DNA of 64,000 bases from Pseudomonadota bacterium (lineage in GTDB: Bacteria > Pseudomonadota > Alphaproteobacteria > Acetobacterales > Acetobacteraceae): the NCBI GenBank assembly GCA_021798915.1, contig JAJZBM010000004.1, forward strand, positions 124,001 through 188,000. Direction: 5' to 3'. The notes below the pieces were generated by a model. The model was not told where the DNA came from, ran no database searches, and was given only the letters and a program-made list of their open reading frames with translations. The translations under genes were made by a program, and so were the position numbers. This document shows, one piece after another, positions 1-7,111 of the stretch. Numbering within the stretch: position 1 is the stretch's first letter; every line of letters begins with the position of its first letter.

Positions 1-292
1 GGCGGTGCGGCTGCTGACCAAGTCGGTCGCGCTTCATTGCGCGCGCGCCGGCTATAAAATCCGCTGCAACTCGGTGCATCCCTCCTTCGCTGAAACGCCG
101 ATGCTGGAACGCATGTTCGCCCGCGCCGCCGACCCCGAAAAGCTCCGCGCCGGGCTGATCCGCGCAACGCCGCTCGGCCGCCTCGGCAGCGCCGGCGACG
201 TTGCCGGGGCGATCCTCTATCTCGCCTCCGACGAAGCCGCCTTCATCACCGGCGCGGAATTGGCGGTGGATGGCGGGCTGACCGCGGCGTGA
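1..292 (+). CDS. SDR-family oxidoreductase, C-terminal part (cut by window start)
   Basis: Only the last 96 codons are in the window; the reading frame is open to the left edge, so the N-terminal NAD(P)-binding half and the catalytic YxxxK are missing. What remains is typical of classical short-chain dehydrogenases: the helix following the active site, 'RCNSVHPSFAETPM' (the usual N-x-x-x-P-G-x-x-x-T-x-M segment after the active site), and the C-terminal 'YLASDEAAFITGAELAVDGG' dinucleotide-fold ending found in FabG/7-alpha-HSDH-type enzymes. The substrate cannot be inferred. Its TGA overlaps the ATG of the next gene by one base, so the two are probably co-translated. Confidence 0.9.
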   Translation, partial: AVRLLTKSVALHCARAGYKIRCNSVHPSFAETPMLERMFARAADPEKLRAGLIRATPLGRLGSAGDVAGAILYLASDEAAFITGAELAVDGGLTAA

Positions 293-666
293 TGATCGAT
301 CACATCTCGCTGGGCGTCGCCGATCTCGCCCGCGCGCGGCGCTTCTATGACACAGCGCTGGCGCCGCTCGGCTATCGCTATCTGCGCGGCAGCGAGACCA
401 CGGCGGGCTATGGCGACGACGACGCGGCGTTCTGGATCGTCGCGGCATCCCGCCCGGTGGCGCCCGATCCGGCTTCGGGCCTCCATGTCTGCTTTCGTGC
501 CCCAAACCGGACGGCGGTCGCGGCGTTTTATGCCGCGGCACTGGGCGCCGGCGGGCGCGACAATGGCGCCCCCGGCGAGCGGGAGTACGAGCCCGGCTAT
601 TACGCCGCTTTCGTCATCGACCCGGACGGCTATCGCATCGAGGCCTATTGCGGAGAGACAGGGTGA
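292..666 (+). CDS. VOC (glyoxalase/dioxygenase-like) superfamily protein
   Basis: A 124-residue single-domain VOC protein. It opens with 'MIDHISLGVADL', which carries the family's first metal-ligand histidine, continues with the usual 'ARRFYD' helix, and ends with 'DPDGYRIEAYC', where the glutamate is normally the last metal ligand. A GTG three bases upstream is also in frame, but the ATG directly overlapping the preceding TGA is preferred. VOC proteins of this size often act as glyoxalases, dioxygenases or antibiotic-binding proteins, and the sequence does not say which. It sits between an SDR and a nucleoside hydrolase in a tightly packed set, with four-base overlap to the latter. Confidence 0.85.
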   Translation: MIDHISLGVADLARARRFYDTALAPLGYRYLRGSETTAGYGDDDAAFWIVAASRPVAPDPASGLHVCFRAPNRTAVAAFYAAALGAGGRDNGAPGEREYEPGYYAAFVIDPDGYRIEAYCGETG

Positions 667-1577
667 CGCCGCTCCCGGTCATCATCGATTGCGATCCCGG
701 CACCGATGACGCGATCGCCCTTCTCCTCGCGCTCGCTTCGCCGGAGATCGCGCTCCAGGCGATCACCGTGGTCGGCGGCAATGTCGGGCTGGAGCATACC
801 CTGGCCAATGCCCTGGCGCTGGTCGAACTCGCCGGGGCCAGGGTTCCGGTCCATGCCGGCGCGGCGCGGCCGATCCGTGGTGAATTCACCTCGGCGCCCC
901 GGGCTCATGGCGAAAACGGTCTTGCCGGTGTGACCTTGCCTCCGGGCGGGGGGGCGGCGCCGGGGCTCGCCGCCGAAATCATCCGTGCCCATCTCCGCGC
1001 CGCGCCCGCCCCGCTTACCCTGGTCGGCATCGGCCCGGCGACCAATCTCGCCCTCGCCTTGCTGGCCGAGCCCGATCTCGCAGGCAATATCGCCCAAATC
1101 GTCCTGATGAGTGGTGCGCGCGCGGGCGGCAATGTCACCGCGGCCGCCGAGTTCAACGCCTGGAGCGACCCCGAGGCGTTGGCGGTGCTGCTCGCCGCCG
1201 GCTGCCCGCTCACGCTCGCGCCGCTCGACCTCACCCATCAGGCGCTGGTGACGCCTTCGCGTCTCGCGCGCCTCCGCGCCGCCGGGACGGGAGCGGCGCT
1301 TGCCACCGCCTGCGCCATTCTCGCAGCCCAACCGCCGCATCCGACCCTCCCAGGCCCTCCGCTGCATGACCCCTGCGCCCTCGCCTGGCTGATCCGCCCC
1401 GCCCTCTTCACCGCGCGCCCGGCCTTCGTCGCCGTCTCCTGCGCCGAAGGGGCGATGCGGGGACAGACGACGATCGCGCCCGCCCCGGAAGAGACCGCCA
1501 ATGCCCTGGTGCTTGAGACGCTTGACGCCGACGGCTTCTTCGCGCTGCTCGGCGAGCGGCTTTCGCGCCTGCCGTGA
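663..1577 (+). CDS. Inosine/uridine-preferring nucleoside hydrolase (IunH family)
   Basis: A 304-residue enzyme predicted to hydrolyse the N-glycosidic bond of ribonucleosides for purine/pyrimidine salvage. The calcium-binding aspartate cluster 'DCDPGTDDA' is at residues 9-17, 'EFNAWSDPEA' follows mid-protein, and a further ligand aspartate lies in 'LHDPCALAWL' near the C-terminus. All are diagnostic for the family and the length is normal. The GTG start at 663 is chosen because it overlaps the upstream stop in a GTGA arrangement and has a GGAGAG ribosome site five bases before it; an upstream TTG has no such support. No transporter is adjacent. Substrate preference (inosine, uridine, other) cannot be read from the sequence. 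Confidence 0.93.
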   Translation: MTPLPVIIDCDPGTDDAIALLLALASPEIALQAITVVGGNVGLEHTLANALALVELAGARVPVHAGAARPIRGEFTSAPRAHGENGLAGVTLPPGGGAAPGLAAEIIRAHLRAAPAPLTLVGIGPATNLALALLAEPDLAGNIAQIVLMSGARAGGNVTAAAEFNAWSDPEALAVLLAAGCPLTLAPLDLTHQALVTPSRLARLRAAGTGAALATACAILAAQPPHPTLPGPPLHDPCALAWLIRPALFTARPAFVAVSCAEGAMRGQTTIAPAPEETANALVLETLDADGFFALLGERLSRLP

Positions 1578-1795
1578 CCTTCCGCCTACAGGGACAAGCC
1601 GCCCTCGCCCGAATTGGCTTGGCGGGTGCGCGTGGTTAGCCTGTCTGCCAGGGATTCGTGGCGCTCGCGGCGCTCAGCCGTATCATTCTCGGCTTTCGCC
1701 ACCCCGCCTGCCGGTATATGACCGCGCTTACGCCGGGGACGCGCTCGCCGATGATTTCGGCTGAACAACCGGTTCGCCTGGAAATTGGGCCGAGA

Positions 1796-3619
1796 TTACG
1801 CGGGCGCGATCGCGGTGGTGATATCATTCCCGCCATCGACCAACCGCTCCCAGAATAGCGCCGCGCCTTCCTCGCCCGCGGCCGTGCGCGGGATGAATCC
1901 GAGGCGCGGATAGAGATCGGCGACGACGCCGTTTTTCGCGGTCGGGCGATATTCGCCGACCAGACGCACAAAGCCGCGCGCCCCGGCCAGCGTCAGCAGA
2001 TGGCGAAGGATGAACGCCTCGGCGGTGCGGGAAAAGACGCGGCAGCTCATCAGCCAGCTCACGATATGGAGCGTCTCCCCATCCGCCTCCGGCCGCGCGA
2101 TCAGCGTCGAGACCAGGCCGTGATCGCCGAATTTGTCGCGCAGGTGAAACGCCAGCACGATGGCGTCGTCATCGGCGAGGAAGGCGCGGATTTCAGCCTC
2201 GGAGAAGCGCCGCGTGGTGAGGTTGAACTGGTTGGTTTTCTGTTCGAGTTGGGCGACACGGGCGATATCGCCCTCCTCCGGACGCCAGATCCGCCCACGC
2301 ATCGCGAGCCCGTCGAGATAGCTCCCGAGATCGGTCGCCCCACGCGCCTCCGCCGCCGCCGCCTCGCGCGCGGCATAGGCATCGGCGCGGGCGAGATCCT
2401 CGGCGGTGTAGCTGTCGAGATAGAGCCAGCGCGTCGCATCCAGACGCTCGATGAAGCGGCCGGGATCGTCGCCGAGCGGCACGACCGCGACCTCGGGCAG
2501 GGCGCCGGCGACGAGATCGCATTCGGCGGGGTTGTCGTCGAGGAAGATCAGGGAATCGAGGCCGAGATTGAGCGCCTGTGCGACCCGCTTGATACCGTCC
2601 GCCTTGTTCTCCCACGAGCATTCGAAGGCGGCGAAATCCTCACGCACGAGGCGGGTCGCGGGATGGGTGAAGCCGGTTGCGGCGATCTCCGGGTCGTTCT
2701 TGCTGCACACCGCGAGCACGATGCCGCGGGCGCGCAAGCCCCGGAGATAGTCCTGCCAGTCGGCGAAGGCCTCACCGGCTGGTGAGCCCGGGCCGAGGAC
2801 AATCCCGCCGACGCCGTCATCACCGATGACGCCGCCCCAGAGCGTGTTGTCGAGATCGAGCATCAGCGCCTTCTTCGCCCGGCCGAACGCCGCCCGGAAG
2901 GCGGCGCGGAAATAGGCGACGTAATCGGGCAAATGGCGCTGATCGAAGCCGGTGCGGGCGGCATAGTAATTGCCCGGGCTCGCAAAGCGCACGAACCCGG
3001 CTTCCGCCGCCAGACGGTCGGTCTCGATCCAGGAAACGCGGCCGCGCCCGCACGCCAGCAGCGCCGCGTTGAGGGCGGCGACCTGACGTTCCGGCGCCGC
3101 GTCGGCGAAACGCTCGGCGGGGCCGCAAAACCGCATCGGCGGCGGCACCATCAGATGCTGGAGGATGCGGCAGCGCCCATCGCCAGCCAGCGCCTGCCAC
3201 AGGTTTTCGAACAACGCTACCTTGGCGGCGCGCGAAGCGGCCACGGTTTCGTGATCAGCGCCGATCGGCAGCGGATCGACGCCGTCGCGCCAATCGGTCG
3301 CGAGCAGAACGCAATCCGGGGCGAAGCGGTGCAGCGCCGAGCCGGGATCGAGCGCTTCCGGGATCAGGGCGCCGAACGGGGCCTGATAGATCACCGGCCA
3401 TACCCCTTCGAGGGCGAGCGCGCAGGCGGTGGCACGGACGATGAAATCGGTGGTCAGGCTGCCGAGGATGGCAAGGCGCAGGACGGCGACCCCGGGCGGC
3501 GGCGCGGCCGCCAAAATCTCGCCGCCGGCCGAGAAAATCAGCGGGAGCGTCAGCGCCTTGGCGCCAAGCCGGGCACGAAGCGCCGGAAAATCGACGCCAG
3601 TCACGGTCTCGTCTCTCAT
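1796..3619 (-). CDS. FkbH-like HAD-IIIC / GNAT-type protein (glyceryl-ACP synthase-like)
   Basis: A 607-residue protein with the full FkbH-like plan: an SGNH-like N-terminal region, a HAD-IIIC phosphatase domain around residue 255 with 'LDLDNTLWGGVIGDDG' (the DxDxT nucleophile motif) and 'FLDDNPAE', then a GNAT-like C-terminal domain with 'EQKTNQFNLTTRR'. Characterised FkbH enzymes take 1,3-bisphosphoglycerate, dephosphorylate it and load a glyceryl group on an acyl carrier protein. The ATG at 3619 is preferred to upstream starts because it is preceded by GGAG and lies just after the carrier-protein gene. No polyketide or peptide synthetase is in the neighbourhood, so the destination of the glyceryl group is unknown. 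Confidence 0.88.
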   Translation of the reverse strand: MRDETVTGVDFPALRARLGAKALTLPLIFSAGGEILAAAPPPGVAVLRLAILGSLTTDFIVRATACALALEGVWPVIYQAPFGALIPEALDPGSALHRFAPDCVLLATDWRDGVDPLPIGADHETVAASRAAKVALFENLWQALAGDGRCRILQHLMVPPPMRFCGPAERFADAAPERQVAALNAALLACGRGRVSWIETDRLAAEAGFVRFASPGNYYAARTGFDQRHLPDYVAYFRAAFRAAFGRAKKALMLDLDNTLWGGVIGDDGVGGIVLGPGSPAGEAFADWQDYLRGLRARGIVLAVCSKNDPEIAATGFTHPATRLVREDFAAFECSWENKADGIKRVAQALNLGLDSLIFLDDNPAECDLVAGALPEVAVVPLGDDPGRFIERLDATRWLYLDSYTAEDLARADAYAAREAAAAEARGATDLGSYLDGLAMRGRIWRPEEGDIARVAQLEQKTNQFNLTTRRFSEAEIRAFLADDDAIVLAFHLRDKFGDHGLVSTLIARPEADGETLHIVSWLMSCRVFSRTAEAFILRHLLTLAGARGFVRLVGEYRPTAKNGVVADLYPRLGFIPRTAAGEEGAALFWERLVDGGNDITTAIAPA

Positions 3620-3647
3620 GTCAGGGCTCCGCCGGTGGGAGAGAAGA

Positions 3648-3887
3648 TCAGAGCGAAACCTCGACCCCGTGGCGCGCCAGCGCGGCGGCGATCTTGGCGA
3701 CGCTATTGGCCTCGCTGATTTCCTGGGCGCTGAATTCGATGCCGAAACCGCTCTCGATTTCACCCATCAGCACCACTTGGCGAAGACTGTCCCAGTTCTT
3801 GGTATTTTCGGCACTCGATTGGGCGTTCAGGCTGGCACGGTCGAGACTCAGCGTCTCGGCGATCAGGCCCAGCAAATCTCCGCTCAT
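3648..3887 (-). CDS. Acyl carrier protein, partner of the FkbH-like protein
   Basis: A 79-residue carrier protein. Ser34 in 'NWDSLRQVVL' is the expected phosphopantetheine attachment site (DSL motif), and it is followed by the usual acidic helix 'EIESGFGIEF'. The ATG at 3887 gives a standard ACP length; a longer open frame upstream has no ribosome site and reads basic, non-ACP-like sequence. It is 28 bases upstream of the FkbH-like gene on the same strand, so the two form a two-gene unit. In known systems this ACP type carries glyceryl or related C3 units. It is not the housekeeping AcpP, whose DSLD context and gene order differ. Confidence 0.88.
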   Translation of the reverse strand: MSGDLLGLIAETLSLDRASLNAQSSAENTKNWDSLRQVVLMGEIESGFGIEFSAQEISEANSVAKIAAALARHGVEVSL

Positions 3888-3957
3888 GAACCGGTTCCTT
3901 CGTGGCGCTCGATGGAGACGAAATCTAGTGTGAAACCCGGCCCCATCGCAATCTCTT

Positions 3958-3973
3958 TTAACGCTTCCGTTAA
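3958..3973 (-). promoter_or_regulatory. TTAACG-N4-CGTTAA inverted repeat upstream of the ACP gene
   Basis: A perfect six-base inverted repeat with a four-base spacer lies about 70 bases upstream of the ACP start. Read on the minus strand the first half (TTAACG) also resembles a -35 box, with a poor -10 (TGCGAT) 17 bases on. It could be an operator for the ACP/FkbH unit. This is a pattern call only; no known regulator site is matched. Confidence 0.3.
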
Positions 3974-4025
3974 TGCGCCCGAGCAATGCCCGGGGCGGCG
4001 GCGCTGGTTCAGGACAATCAGGTGA

Positions 4026-4060
4026 AGGGAAAGAAGACCAGGGCGCTGCCCCTGGCCCCC
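4026..4060 (-). repeat. GC-rich palindromic repeat, family 2, copy 1
   Basis: Read on the minus strand this begins GGGGGCCAGGGGCAGCGCCC and ends in a pyrimidine tract ending TTTCCCTTCA. A hairpin with stem CCAGGG/CCCTGG forms at 4038-4055. A clearly related sequence lies at 40477-40514 on the plus strand. Both are intergenic and look like dispersed palindromic repeats; this one could also act as a terminator-like hairpin between the tRNA and the ACP gene. Confidence 0.5.
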
Positions 4061-4106
4061 GTTAAGAGGCTAATCCGGGATCGACCTCGCAGAAAATCTC
4101 GAGGCA

Positions 4107-4199
4107 TGGCGGAGGGAGGGGGATTCGAACCCCCGGTACGGGTTTACCCCGTACAACGGTTTAGCAAACCGCCGCCTTCAGCCGCTCGGCCACCCCTCC
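4107..4199 (-). tRNA. tRNA-Ser (anticodon GCT)
   Basis: On the minus strand the gene folds as a class II tRNA: acceptor stem GGAGGGG at 4193-4199 pairing with the segment at 4111-4117, anticodon GCT at 4163-4165 in the loop TTTGCTAAA, a long variable arm (GTACGGG/CCCGTAC), the T-loop GGTTCGAATCC, discriminator G and an encoded CCA at 4107-4109. The long variable arm and the GCT anticodon identify serine, reading AGC/AGU codons. It stands alone between the ACP and mlaF genes. tRNA-Ser genes can be integration sites, but no integrase or att repeat is visible nearby. Confidence 0.97.
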
Positions 4200-4282
4200 G
4201 CGGGCGGGAAACGCTCGCGCCGTCATCTCCTAGGTCAGCGCCTCGGCGAGGTCAATCGCCTTGTCGTCGCGGCCTCGTCTCC

Positions 4283-5059
4283 CTACCGCCGCACTTCCAT
4301 CTGGATCGGCCCTTCGCGGCGGCCATGGGTGAATTGATCGACCAGCGGATTGCCGCTCGCCATCAAATCCGCCGCCCTCCCCTGCCAGACGATGCGCCCG
4401 CCATGCAGCATCGCCGCGCGGTCGCCGATCCGCCGCGCGCTCGCCATGTCGTGGGTGATGGCGATCGCGGTGCTGCCGAGGCGTTTCACGCAGTCGACGA
4501 TCAACCCATCGATCACCGCGCCCATGATCGGGTCGAGCCCGGTGGTCGGCTCGTCGAAGAACAGGATCTCGGGCCGGGCCGCGATGGCGCGCGCGAGGCC
4601 GACGCGTTTTTGCATCCCACCCGAGAGTTCGGCCGGAAACAGCGGCGCGACATCGGCGCCGAGCCCGACCTGGGCCAGGATCTCGATCGCCGTCTCGCGC
4701 GCCGCGCGGCGGGTGATCTGGTGGCGCGCCAGGAGACCGAAAGCGACATTCTCCCAGACCGGCAGGCTATCGAACAGCGCCGCGTTCTGAAACAACATGC
4801 CAACCCGCGCCCGCACCGCCGCCAGCGCCTTGCCCGAGAGCCCGCCGAGGGCAACGCCACCGATCTCGATGGTTCCGGCATCGGGGGTGATCAGGCCGAG
4901 AATGCACTTGATCAGCACCGATTTCCCCGAGCCCGACCCGCCGATGACGACCAACGAGGTGCCGGCGGCGATGTCGAGGTCGATCCCGGCCAGAACCTGC
5001 TTGTCGCCGAACGCCTTGGTGAGGCCGCGCAGCCTGATCATCGGAACGGCGGCGCTCAT
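4283..5059 (-). CDS. mlaF: ABC transporter ATPase, MlaF/Ttg2A type
   Basis: A 258-residue ATPase with Walker A 'GGSGSGKS' at residues 40-47, an ABC signature in the MlaF-like form 'LSGGMQKRVGLARAIAARP' and Walker B 'ILFFDEPTTGLDP'. In the Mla system it powers MlaE to move phospholipids between inner and outer membrane, maintaining lipid asymmetry. Its ATG overlaps the stop of mlaE by four bases, so the two are translated together. The substrate-binding MlaD (MCE protein) and MlaC/MlaB are not adjacent here; in many alphaproteobacteria they lie elsewhere. Confidence 0.92.
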   Translation of the reverse strand: MSAAVPMIRLRGLTKAFGDKQVLAGIDLDIAAGTSLVVIGGSGSGKSVLIKCILGLITPDAGTIEIGGVALGGLSGKALAAVRARVGMLFQNAALFDSLPVWENVAFGLLARHQITRRAARETAIEILAQVGLGADVAPLFPAELSGGMQKRVGLARAIAARPEILFFDEPTTGLDPIMGAVIDGLIVDCVKRLGSTAIAITHDMASARRIGDRAAMLHGGRIVWQGRAADLMASGNPLVDQFTHGRREGPIQMEVRR

Positions 5060-5835
5060 CGCGCGAAAAACATCTCGGTCAGCACATAGTCGAAGGCGAG
5101 GATCAGGACCGAGGCGCTGACCACTGCGGCGGTGGTCGCGGTGCCCACGCCCTCGGCGCCGCCGCGGCTGTTATAGCCGAAGAAACAGCCCATCAGCGCG
5201 ATCAGGAAGCCGAACACCGCCGCTTTCACGAGGCCCGACACCACGTCCATCGTCTGCAGGAAAGCCAGCGTGTTGGCGAGATAGGTGTTCGGGTTGAAGC
5301 CGAGCTTGGCGGTCGCGATGATGAAGCCGCCGAGCACACCGATGATGTCAGCAATGGCGACGAGCAGCGGCAGCGCGATGGCGGCGGCGAGCAGGCGTGG
5401 CGTCACCAGATATTTCATCGGGTTGGTGGACAGCGTCGCCAGCGCGTCGATCTGGTCGGTGACGCGCATGGTGCCGATCTCGGCCGCCATCGCGGCGCCG
5501 ACGCGCCCGGCAACCATCAGGCCGGCGAGCACCGGGCCGAGTTCGCGCGTCACCGAAAGCACGACGAGATTGGCGATCGCGCCCTCGGCCGAAAACCGCG
5601 CAAAGCCGGTATAGGATTGCAGCGCCAGCACCATGCCGGTGAACACCGCCGTGAGGGCGACGACCGGGAGGCTGAAATAGCCGATCTCGATCAGGGCGCG
5701 GCCGAACATCCGTCCGTAATAGGGCGGGCGGACGAGATGCGAGATCCCATTCAACGTGAACAGCGCGAGCCGGCCGGCGAAACCGCTTGCATCGAGCACG
5801 AAGCGGCCGAGCGCCGCGAGCACCGTGAGCGGCAT
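5056..5835 (-). CDS. mlaE: ABC transporter permease, MlaE type
   Basis: A 259-residue integral membrane protein with about five to six hydrophobic segments and the MlaE-family core 'VTRELGPVLAGLMVAGRVGA' followed by 'AAEIGTMRVTDQIDAL'. It is the membrane domain of a phospholipid (Mla-type) transporter driven by the adjacent ATPase. The ATG at 5835 is chosen because it starts four bases after the alr stop; a longer frame upstream would run into alr. The order alr-mlaE-mlaF on one strand suggests a single transcript. Confidence 0.92.
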   Translation of the reverse strand: MPLTVLAALGRFVLDASGFAGRLALFTLNGISHLVRPPYYGRMFGRALIEIGYFSLPVVALTAVFTGMVLALQSYTGFARFSAEGAIANLVVLSVTRELGPVLAGLMVAGRVGAAMAAEIGTMRVTDQIDALATLSTNPMKYLVTPRLLAAAIALPLLVAIADIIGVLGGFIIATAKLGFNPNTYLANTLAFLQTMDVVSGLVKAAVFGFLIALMGCFFGYNSRGGAEGVGTATTAAVVSASVLILAFDYVLTEMFFAR

Positions 5836-5839
5836 CGGC

Positions 5840-6958
5840 CTAGAGCGCCGCGGTGGGAAGCGCGATGCGGGCAATACGCGTACCAAGCCCGGTCAGGATT
5901 TCATAGGGCGAGGTGCCGAGCGAAGCGGCGATGCGTTCCGGTGGCGCCTCTGGGCCGATCAGCTCCAGCCAGGCCCCCGGGCCGATGCCGGGATGGGCGG
6001 TGATGTCGCAGGTGATGAGGTCCATGGAGACACGCCCTACCAGCGGAACCGGGGTGCCGTCAAAAAACGCCATCCCCTGGCCAGCGAGACGGAACGGCCA
6101 GCCATCGGCATAGCCGATGCCGAGCGTCGCGATCCGGCTCGGCCGCGCCGCGCGCCAGGTCGCGTTATAGCCGACCGGCGCCCCTTCCGGCACCTCTCGC
6201 ACCTGCAACACGCGCGCCCGGAGGCGGCAGGCGAGCCGCATCGGATTGCCGCCCCCGGCATGCGGGATCGGGTTGATGCCATAAAGCGCCGCCCCGGCGC
6301 GGGCGAGGTCGGAGGCGAAGGCCGGGCCGAGAAAAATGCCGGAGGAATTGGCAAGGCTCCGCTTCGCCGGCGGCAGACGCGCACACGCGCTCGCGAAGCG
6401 CTGGCGTTGCGCCTCATTCAGCGGGTCCGCCGCCGTCTCTCCGGCGACGAGATGGGTCATCACGAAGCGAAGATCGAGCCCCTGGAGCAGCGCCGGCGCT
6501 TGCGCGAGGCGGTCGAGTTCCGCATCCTCGAGCCCGAGCCGCGCCATCCCGGTATCGATATGCAGGATGGCCGGCAAGCGGCGCCCGAGACGGTTCGCGG
6601 CGGCGGCGAAAACGGCGATTTCGGCGAGCGTGCCGAGCACCGGCACGAGATCATGGTGCGCGAAGGCATCGATGACGTCGTCGCCGGGGGCCGGGCCGAG
6701 CCCGTTCAAAACCGCGAGCATCGCCCCCGGAAGGCGCGGCCGCAGGGCCAACGCCTCACCGAGATGGGCGGTGAAGAAATGCCGGCATCCGGCCGCGAAC
6801 AAGGGCGGCGCGACGAGGGCCGCGCCCAACCCATACGCATCCGCCTTGACCACCGCCGCGACCGCGCCGCCATGATGGCGGGCCGAGAGATCACGCCAAT
6901 TGGCGATGATCGCCGCAGGATCGATCTCCAGAACCGCGCTCGCACCGGGCGGAGTCAT
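5840..6958 (-). CDS. alr: Alanine racemase
   Basis: A 372-residue PLP enzyme making D-alanine for peptidoglycan. The lysine in 'AVVKADAYGLG' (Lys38) is the Schiff-base residue. The tyrosine in 'VGYNATW', in the second domain, matches the position of the catalytic base, and 'IGYADGWP' and 'GRVSMD' are standard family motifs. The ATG at 6958 is preferred: a longer frame starting at 7039 would translate the palindromic repeat lying between alr and dnaB and give a spurious N-terminus. It is followed directly by mlaE. Confidence 0.95.
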   Translation of the reverse strand: MTPPGASAVLEIDPAAIIANWRDLSARHHGGAVAAVVKADAYGLGAALVAPPLFAAGCRHFFTAHLGEALALRPRLPGAMLAVLNGLGPAPGDDVIDAFAHHDLVPVLGTLAEIAVFAAAANRLGRRLPAILHIDTGMARLGLEDAELDRLAQAPALLQGLDLRFVMTHLVAGETAADPLNEAQRQRFASACARLPPAKRSLANSSGIFLGPAFASDLARAGAALYGINPIPHAGGGNPMRLACRLRARVLQVREVPEGAPVGYNATWRAARPSRIATLGIGYADGWPFRLAGQGMAFFDGTPVPLVGRVSMDLITCDITAHPGIGPGAWLELIGPEAPPERIAASLGTSPYEILTGLGTRIARIALPTAAL

Positions 6959-6980
6959 ACCGCGCAAGGCCGGTAAAATC

Positions 6981-7038
6981 GTTCTTTTTTGAAAAAAAGA
7001 ACCAAAAAACTTTTGTCCGTTGGGCAGTGCCTGCGGCA
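6981..7038 (-). repeat. AT-rich palindromic repeat, family 1, copy A
   Basis: Read on the minus strand the element runs from a GC-rich arm (GCCGCAGGCACTGCCC) through ACAAAAGTTTTTTG into a hairpin whose ten-base arms are GTTCTTTTTT and AAAAAAGAAC. The hairpin occupies 6981-7002. It lies between the dnaB stop and the alr start. Three related copies are in this window (7055-7098, 24311-24352, 26808-26870). Confidence 0.75.
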
Positions 7039-7054
7039 CCGCCGCCCCAAGAAA

Positions 7055-7098
7055 ACGGAAAAAAAGTCTTTTTGCTTCTTTTTCTTCAGAAAAAGAAG
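7055..7098 (+). repeat. AT-rich palindromic repeat, family 1, copy B
   Basis: A plus-strand copy facing copy A head to head about 17 bases away. It has AAAAAGTCTTTTTG followed by a hairpin with arms CTTCTTTTTC and GAAAAAGAAG and loop TTCA (7075-7098). It abuts the 3' end of dnaB, so on the minus strand the pair could also form the transcription end of dnaB, although no clean U-tract follows. Confidence 0.75.
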
Positions 7099-7111
7099 AT
7101 CTTTTCTTGCC

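Noticed and set aside
1578-1795. Small ORFs between the nucleoside hydrolase and the FkbH-like gene
   Set aside because: The frames are unsupported by ribosome sites or motifs; I see nothing firm in this 218-base gap beyond convergent gene ends.
2000-2785. Plus-strand ORF within the FkbH-like gene
   Set aside because: Charged, repetitive translation without motifs; antisense of a protein with clear HAD and GNAT motifs.
4107-4199. tRNA-Ser as an attachment site of an integrated element
   Set aside because: No integrase gene and no repeat of the tRNA 3' end were seen; flanking genes are ordinary chromosomal ones.
5756-6976. Long plus-strand open frame opposite alr
   Set aside because: Antisense shadow of a well-supported alr; no ribosome site and no recognisable domain.
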